Of a stretch of 19,505 nt of DNA, positions 15,510 to 19,505 are shown piece by piece (within the stretch, counting starts at the first letter, position 1; every line of letters begins with the position of its first letter). The notes under the pieces were generated by a model, which was given only the letters and a program-made list of their open reading frames with translations, searched no databases and was not told where the DNA came from. Position numbers and translations under genes: made by a program. Origin of the DNA: CAYRUP01 sp964489265 (GTDB lineage Bacteria > Pseudomonadota > Gammaproteobacteria > DSM-16500); assembly GCA_964489265.1 (NCBI GenBank), contig CAZAXX010000048.1, forward strand, positions 1 to 19,505, written 5' to 3'.

Positions 15510-15610
15510 TGACTCCATTTAAAATCACGCATTCAAACGAGTTTATGATCAAATGTTAGTCAGCATGATCGGTGGTCTACTACTTTTAGTACAATAATGC
15601 AGGAGTTTCT

Positions 15611-17653
15611 ATGCAAAGAACTGATAAAAAAGATGGCGTCAAAACCCCATTCCTTGCGGGTCAAGCGAACGAGTCTGAAACTCCAAATTTACGAGAACAG
15701 GCAGACGCTACCTGGGCGAACCTAGATTCAGACCCTCTTGAAACTCATATAAAAATCGCTATTAGCGGAGTAAATGACTTTGCTCAATTAACAGACCCCG
15801 ATTCACCAGAAACAATCGCATTAGCAGACCGTCTGATCCGCGGCCTAGGCCATCAAGTTAAACCCTGGGGCGGCTGGCGTTTATTGTTGACGTTTATTAT
15901 TGCGTCTGTTGCAGCGTCCGCATCAGCTGCTTCAGCGCCTCACTTTGCAGCCAGATTCATCCATGGCATGGAAGAATATCTGCCCGCTTATTTAAAAGAT
16001 GTTATGCAAGTCTTTATTGCATTTTTTGCAGGAACACCCGCAGCTCTCTTAACTGGCAACTCAGTGACCACTACACTGGGGCAAGCGCTTTATAATTTTC
16101 GGGATACTCAATTTTCAGACATTAAACGGAATGCCATACCACTTACTCTCACGGGTGGCAGTGCATTTGTCAGCGCTACGCTTAACTATAACGCAATGAA
16201 AGATTATCAATCGATGATGTCACCACAAACATTTGAGGCTGTTCAAACAGGTTCTTCTGTTGCTCGCGGCGGTGCAGCGTCTTTCACAAACGGTTTTTTT
16301 GCCGTTAAAATGCAAAGAGACTTACGCGGTAATAAAGATGTTCCTGAAATGACTGTTCTTCTAGACGCAGGAAAAAAATTGGAGAAACTCGTCTCCAGCG
16401 GTAAGTGTAATGAGTACATCAAATTAATGGATAAAGGTTTATTTAAAAGTTTAATGCGAGTTAACGAGACCAAAACAGGCGATTCCATACAAGATATTAA
16501 TACTATTTTTAGTGATCTCTATAATATTGTGGCAGATGAGCAATTTACTTTTCAAGCAGGCACAGTCTCGACGCATTCACACAAAAAAACCATGACAGAG
16601 GTTGCTTGCTATATTTTTGCTTTGCTAGCTTCGATCACTTACTTTACCTCAGGACAATCCACTATGGAGGATTTATTCAAACTGCCTGGGCAACCTGCAA
16701 AATGGACTGGGGGATCCGCTTTAGGCTTTGCTTCTGTCATCGTCAATCTAGCCATCGCTGCAACGGGTCTTATTAAATTTATCCAAGAGCTTATGTGCAA
16801 GCTTCCATCCAAAAGCGAGTGTTTTGCTTTACCCTTCAGAATTATGCTCTTGGTAATGTATGCTTCCATTCAAGGCGGCCAGGCTAAGCAGTATCCATTA
16901 CAACTATTCGATGATCCAGCTGCACAAGATAACCTTGCTACTATACAAGCAATAATTACCTTTTGTGTTTCCTTTACCATTGCTGGCTTATCGTTTGATG
17001 GTTTTGCTAGTAAAGCATCCATCGGCTGCTCTGTTCACTATCACAAAACGTTAAAAAACTTAGAAACCGCCATAAATGAAGGCCAGTCACTTGAAAAATA
17101 TTACCATGACTTAAATCCAGACCAAGGTGAAAATGGGTTACCTAATCAAGCACAAAAACGTCTCATTCAAGTGTTAGAAGATTATCGTAAATGGGCATTC
17201 GACGATTTAAGACATTTCTGTCAAAATACAAAAAAAGAAGCTATAGTTCAAATATTTAGACCCGATTTATATAACAACCTTGATGGCTACCACAGAAGGA
17301 AGAAAAATCTTCCGCCTATTGCAGCTCCTGTTCCGACTACGCCAGTTGCAACAGACGAAATAAAAGGTGCCACCTTACCTGTACCTATACCTCATCATGA
17401 ACTTACAGCCTCTATGCGTCTTCGGGCTACTCAAGAAGAAACTTATACGGATGGTGGAATTTCAGTTCCTGTCAATTTCGGTAGTATCCCAAAACCTGAA
17501 ATCATGCCTTCTCCTTCACCACTGACGCAAGTAGGATCATTTATCACACAACGCATGAGCTCTCTACGACGGAGCGCAGCCCCAAGCATCAACGGAGAAA
17601 CAGCAAGTCCTATTGTACTTGAACCGACTTCTTCGAACCGCAGTCATAGATAG
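15611..17653 (+). CDS. Multi-spanning membrane protein of unknown function, 680 aa
   Basis: I do not recognise this protein. AGGAG lies 5 bases before the ATG. A polar N-terminal region (1-88) precedes hydrophobic segments at about 91-109, 131-149, 175-193 (weak), 331-347, 370-391, 408-422 and 444-462. A soluble loop lies at 235-328. From 470 the chain is soluble: a helical charged part to about 550, then a Pro/Ser/Thr-rich, probably disordered tail of 130 residues ending in SSNRSHR. There is no signal peptide and no catalytic motif I can name. A long polar tail, several membrane segments and a PmrA-like box upstream suggest a Dot/Icm type IV substrate that inserts in host membranes, but the evidence is circumstantial. 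A bacterial inner-membrane protein is the alternative. Confidence 0.75.
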   Translation: MQRTDKKDGVKTPFLAGQANESETPNLREQADATWANLDSDPLETHIKIAISGVNDFAQLTDPDSPETIALADRLIRGLGHQVKPWGGWRLLLTFIIASVAASASAASAPHFAARFIHGMEEYLPAYLKDVMQVFIAFFAGTPAALLTGNSVTTTLGQALYNFRDTQFSDIKRNAIPLTLTGGSAFVSATLNYNAMKDYQSMMSPQTFEAVQTGSSVARGGAASFTNGFFAVKMQRDLRGNKDVPEMTVLLDAGKKLEKLVSSGKCNEYIKLMDKGLFKSLMRVNETKTGDSIQDINTIFSDLYNIVADEQFTFQAGTVSTHSHKKTMTEVACYIFALLASITYFTSGQSTMEDLFKLPGQPAKWTGGSALGFASVIVNLAIAATGLIKFIQELMCKLPSKSECFALPFRIMLLVMYASIQGGQAKQYPLQLFDDPAAQDNLATIQAIITFCVSFTIAGLSFDGFASKASIGCSVHYHKTLKNLETAINEGQSLEKYYHDLNPDQGENGLPNQAQKRLIQVLEDYRKWAFDDLRHFCQNTKKEAIVQIFRPDLYNNLDGYHRRKKNLPPIAAPVPTTPVATDEIKGATLPVPIPHHELTASMRLRATQEETYTDGGISVPVNFGSIPKPEIMPSPSPLTQVGSFITQRMSSLRRSAAPSINGETASPIVLEPTSSNRSHR

Positions 17654-17673
17654 CAGGACTTAATTTTTTTGTT

Positions 17674-17697
17674 GGGGTACAAAATAAATTGTACCCC
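17674..17697. terminator. Perfect 9-bp hairpin after the 680-aa gene
   Basis: GGGGTACAA (17674-17682) pairs perfectly with TTGTACCCC (17689-17697) around a 6-base AT loop, 20 bases after the stop codon. No T tract follows on the plus strand; the T run (17664-17670) lies before the stem. It may end transcription, stabilise the mRNA or be a protein site. Confidence 0.5.
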
Positions 17698-17729
17698 GCA
17701 TAAATTAGGAATTTAGCCTCTCAGCATTT

Positions 17730-17760
17730 ATTTCCACAACTTATCCACAACTCACCCACA
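17730..17760 (+). promoter_or_regulatory. Phased DnaA boxes upstream of nrdA
   Basis: TTATCCACA at 17741-17749 is a perfect DnaA box. Degenerate boxes (7 of 9) lie exactly 11 bases to each side: ATTTCCACA at 17730-17738 and TCACCCACA at 17752-17760. One helical turn between boxes would place DnaA on one DNA face. In E. coli the nrdAB promoter is known to be controlled by DnaA, so a role linking dNTP supply to replication start is plausible here. Confidence 0.65.
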
Positions 17761-17762
17761 CC

Positions 17763-17799
17763 TTGCTCTATTGCATCCAAGGGAAATATACACTATCTT
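17763..17799 (+). promoter_or_regulatory. Likely nrdA core promoter region
   Basis: Two weak alternatives are visible: TTGCTC (17763-17768) with TATACA (17787-17792, spacer 18), or TTGCAT (17771-17776) with TATCTT (17794-17799, spacer 17). In both the -10 falls within or beside the first NrdR-like box, as expected for repression. I cannot choose between them. Confidence 0.35.
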
Positions 17800-17835
17800 G
17801 TATAGCATCAGCATGACACATCCTATATCTTGTGT
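17788..17835 (+). promoter_or_regulatory. Pair of NrdR boxes upstream of nrdA
   Basis: Compared with the NrdR consensus ACACTATATATTGTGT, box 1 at 17788-17803 matches 11 of 16 (perfect ATACA/TGTAT arms) and box 2 at 17820-17835 matches 13 of 16. They start 32 bp apart, about three helical turns, with a 16-base spacer, which is the arrangement known for NrdR sites. NrdR is an ATP-cone repressor of ribonucleotide reductase genes that senses dATP/ATP. Confidence 0.8.
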
Positions 17836-17837
17836 TT

Positions 17838-17857
17838 CTGTGAGACTATGCTCACAG
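17838..17857. repeat. Perfect 7-bp inverted repeat in the nrdA leader
   Basis: CTGTGAG (17838-17844) and CTCACAG (17851-17857) are separated by six bases, three bases after NrdR box 2 and 67 before the ATG. It may be an operator or an mRNA hairpin. The remaining leader to 17914 shows no clear element before the GGAGGGG ribosome site. Confidence 0.5.
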
Positions 17858-17924
17858 TATGTAGTACCTGTGCAAAACTCAATATTTGAAAGAACAAAAT
17901 TCTAACGACGCTCTGGAGGGGCCT

Positions 17925-19505
17925 ATGGAAACCGAAACCGCATCACCACGCACAACAGCTGCAATTAAAAATTTCAATGTAGATATCGCAATGACAGCAC
18001 CCGGTTATTTAAAAGTGATTCGCCGTGACGGCACACTGGCTGCATTTGATGCCAGTAAAATCACCGCGGCCATGACCAAAGCCTTTTTGGCCGTTGAAGG
18101 AGACACTGCGGTTAGTTCTAATCGCATTCATGAAACAGTCGCTAATCTTGTTAAAAAAATCACTGATACGTTCGCACGACGCATGGCGCATGGCGGAACT
18201 ATTCATATCGAAGATATTCAAGACCAAGTCGAATTAATTTTAATGCGCGCGGGCGAACACAAAGTGGCGCGTGCGTACGTTTTATATCGCGAAGAACGCC
18301 GTAAAGTTCGCGCACAAGAACAAGCTGCTGCTGAAACAGCACGCCAACAATTACATGTCACATTAAATGATGGCCAAGTCGTTCCACTCGATTTGGATCG
18401 CCTGATCAAATTAATTAATAGTGCCTGTGAAAATTTATCCGACGTATCCGCACAACACATTATCGAAGACACGCAACGCAATTTGTTTGATAAAGTCCCC
18501 GTCAAAGATGTTAGCAAAGCATTAATCATGTCTGCTCGTGTGCTTATTGAAAAAGAACCCAATTATAGTTTTGTTGCAGCGCGTCTCTTGCTCGATGATT
18601 TACGCGGTGAAGCATTGAGCTTTTTGGATGTGAAAGATCGTGCATCATTTGAAGAAATGAAATCGCTTTATCATCCATATTTGGAAGCCTACATTACTCG
18701 CGGTGTGAAGCTTGAATTACTGGATTCTCGTTTGAAAAAATTCGATCTCGCTAAATTAGCCGCCGCAATCAAACCCGAACGCGATTTGCAATTTAATTAT
18801 CTCGGCTTACAAACATTATACGATCGTTATTTCATACACAGCCGCGGTGTTCGTTTTGAATTGCCACAAGCATTTTTCATGCGCGTCGCGATGGGTTTAG
18901 CAATTGATGAAAAAAACAAAGAAGAACGTGCAATTGAATTTTACAATTTACTTTCTACTTTTGATTTCATGAGTTCAACACCGACGTTATTTAACTCCGG
19001 CACATTGCGGCCGCAATTATCTAGTTGTTATCTCACAACTGTTCCAGATGATTTAGACGGAATTTTTGCTGCAATAAAAGATAATGCATTATTATCTAAA
19101 TATGCAGGCGGACTTGGTAACGACTGGACAAATGTACGCGCCATGGGTGCACGCATCAAAGGCACTAACGGAAAATCACTCGGCGTTGTGCCCTTCTTAA
19201 GTGTTGCTAATGCAACTGCGGTAGCAGTCAACCAAGGTGGCAAACGCAAAGGTGCTGTCTGTGGTTACTTGGAAACCTGGCATAAAGATATCGAAGAATT
19301 TTTAGAATTACGTAAAAACACCGGTGATGAACGTCGTCGTACGCATGACATGAATACTGCAAATTGGATTCCAGATTTATTCATGCAACGTGTCGAAGAA
19401 AACAAAGATTGGACTTTGCTCTCCCCTGACGAAACACCTGATTTACATCATTTATACGGCTTAGAATTCGCAGCTGCATATACCGCTTACGAAGACAAAG
19501 CCGCG
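17925..19505 (+). CDS. nrdA: Class Ia ribonucleoside-diphosphate reductase, alpha subunit (5' part)
   Basis: NrdA reduces ribonucleoside diphosphates to deoxyribonucleotides with the NrdB radical subunit. The frame from ATG at 17925 (GGAGGGG just upstream) stays open for 527 codons to the window end, so the gene is incomplete. Two ATP-cone domains are visible: residues about 29-121 (VIRRDGTLAAFDASKI) and 143-222 (VTLNDGQVVPLDLDRL to NYSFVAARLL). The single cone of E. coli NrdA aligns with the second. The catalytic barrel follows, with SSTPTLFNSGT, LSSC (C368, equivalent to E. coli C225), GGLGNDWTNVR, the SLGVVPFLSVAN stretch, and GGKRKGAVCGYLETWH. The active-site N-x-C-x-E motif and C-terminal cysteines lie beyond the window. 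Tandem cones are known in Pseudomonas aeruginosa NrdA. NrdR and DnaA boxes precede it. Confidence 0.96.
   Translation, partial: METETASPRTTAAIKNFNVDIAMTAPGYLKVIRRDGTLAAFDASKITAAMTKAFLAVEGDTAVSSNRIHETVANLVKKITDTFARRMAHGGTIHIEDIQDQVELILMRAGEHKVARAYVLYREERRKVRAQEQAAAETARQQLHVTLNDGQVVPLDLDRLIKLINSACENLSDVSAQHIIEDTQRNLFDKVPVKDVSKALIMSARVLIEKEPNYSFVAARLLLDDLRGEALSFLDVKDRASFEEMKSLYHPYLEAYITRGVKLELLDSRLKKFDLAKLAAAIKPERDLQFNYLGLQTLYDRYFIHSRGVRFELPQAFFMRVAMGLAIDEKNKEERAIEFYNLLSTFDFMSSTPTLFNSGTLRPQLSSCYLTTVPDDLDGIFAAIKDNALLSKYAGGLGNDWTNVRAMGARIKGTNGKSLGVVPFLSVANATAVAVNQGGKRKGAVCGYLETWHKDIEEFLELRKNTGDERRRTHDMNTANWIPDLFMQRVEENKDWTLLSPDETPDLHHLYGLEFAAAYTAYEDKAA

Noticed and set aside
15590..15595. TACAAT as -10 box for the 680-aa gene
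   Set aside because: Transcription would begin at about 15602, inside the AGGAG ribosome site, and there is no -35 hexamer at the right distance.
17741..17749. Chromosomal replication origin
   Set aside because: Only one perfect DnaA box is present, with no AT-rich unwinding region, GATC cluster or origin-linked genes such as dnaA or gidA. Control of nrdA explains the box.
17838..17857. CRP binding site in the nrdA leader
   Set aside because: TGTGA and TCACA are 8 bases apart; CRP needs 6. I keep the dyad as an unassigned inverted repeat.

Overview
The window reads as chromosomal DNA of an AT-rich gammaproteobacterium, most likely of the Legionellales (Legionella/Coxiella/Berkiella-like). 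The evidence is gene content: TldD and PmbA/TldE, a DarP/YjgA homologue beside pmbA, an AmpG permease, and a NrdA with doubled ATP-cones. The L-serine dehydratase has three cluster cysteines and a C-terminal cysteine in the arrangement known from the Legionella pneumophila enzyme. A large unrecognised membrane protein has a PmrA-like box upstream. I cannot name a genus. No tRNA, rRNA, CRISPR array, insertion sequence or prophage is visible.

Layout. Positions 1-184 hold a very C-rich stretch with a 23-base C run that looks like a contig-end artefact. Next comes a minus-strand block: an unknown 181-aa protein (185-730), a secreted M13 metallopeptidase (832-2835) and pmbA (2840-4174). pmbA and the peptidase are separated by 4 bases and are probably translated together. 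Divergent from pmbA are a small secreted Lys/His-rich protein (4262-4597, with its own terminator) and darP (4651-5160). A cluster of four inverted and direct repeat units (5161-5336) separates darP from the next minus-strand operon. That operon, read from the right, is an MFS transporter (7004-8257), tldD (5538-6983) and an unannotated 56-aa protein (5347-5517). It starts at a good promoter (TATAAT at 8291-8296), which lies back to back with the promoter of a small lipoprotein gene (8399-8794). A REP-like palindrome (8803-8847) follows. A minus-strand operon of ampG (11857-13092) and a giant MscK-type mechanosensitive channel (8850-11876) ends against that palindrome.

Divergent from ampG is sdaA (13229-14590). 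It converges on pssA (14665-15414), with a widespread-type 'CATTGCGAG' hairpin repeat between them. The 680-aa multi-spanning membrane protein (15611-17653) is divergent from pssA, and their shared gap holds the TTAA-N7-TTAA box. The window ends inside nrdA (17925 to beyond 19505). Its upstream region carries one perfect and two degenerate DnaA boxes at exact 11-bp steps, and two NrdR-box-like dyads 32 bp apart, so both replication-linked and dNTP-linked control are suggested.

Themes. Two halves of the TldD/TldE peptidase lie close together in separate operons, one with an M13 peptidase and one with an MFS pump. AmpG and MscK both serve the envelope (cell-wall recycling and osmotic safety). 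sdaA and pssA both use L-serine. The least explained items are the 680-aa membrane protein, the 56-aa protein behind tldD, the Lys/His-rich secreted protein and the 181-aa protein at the left end.
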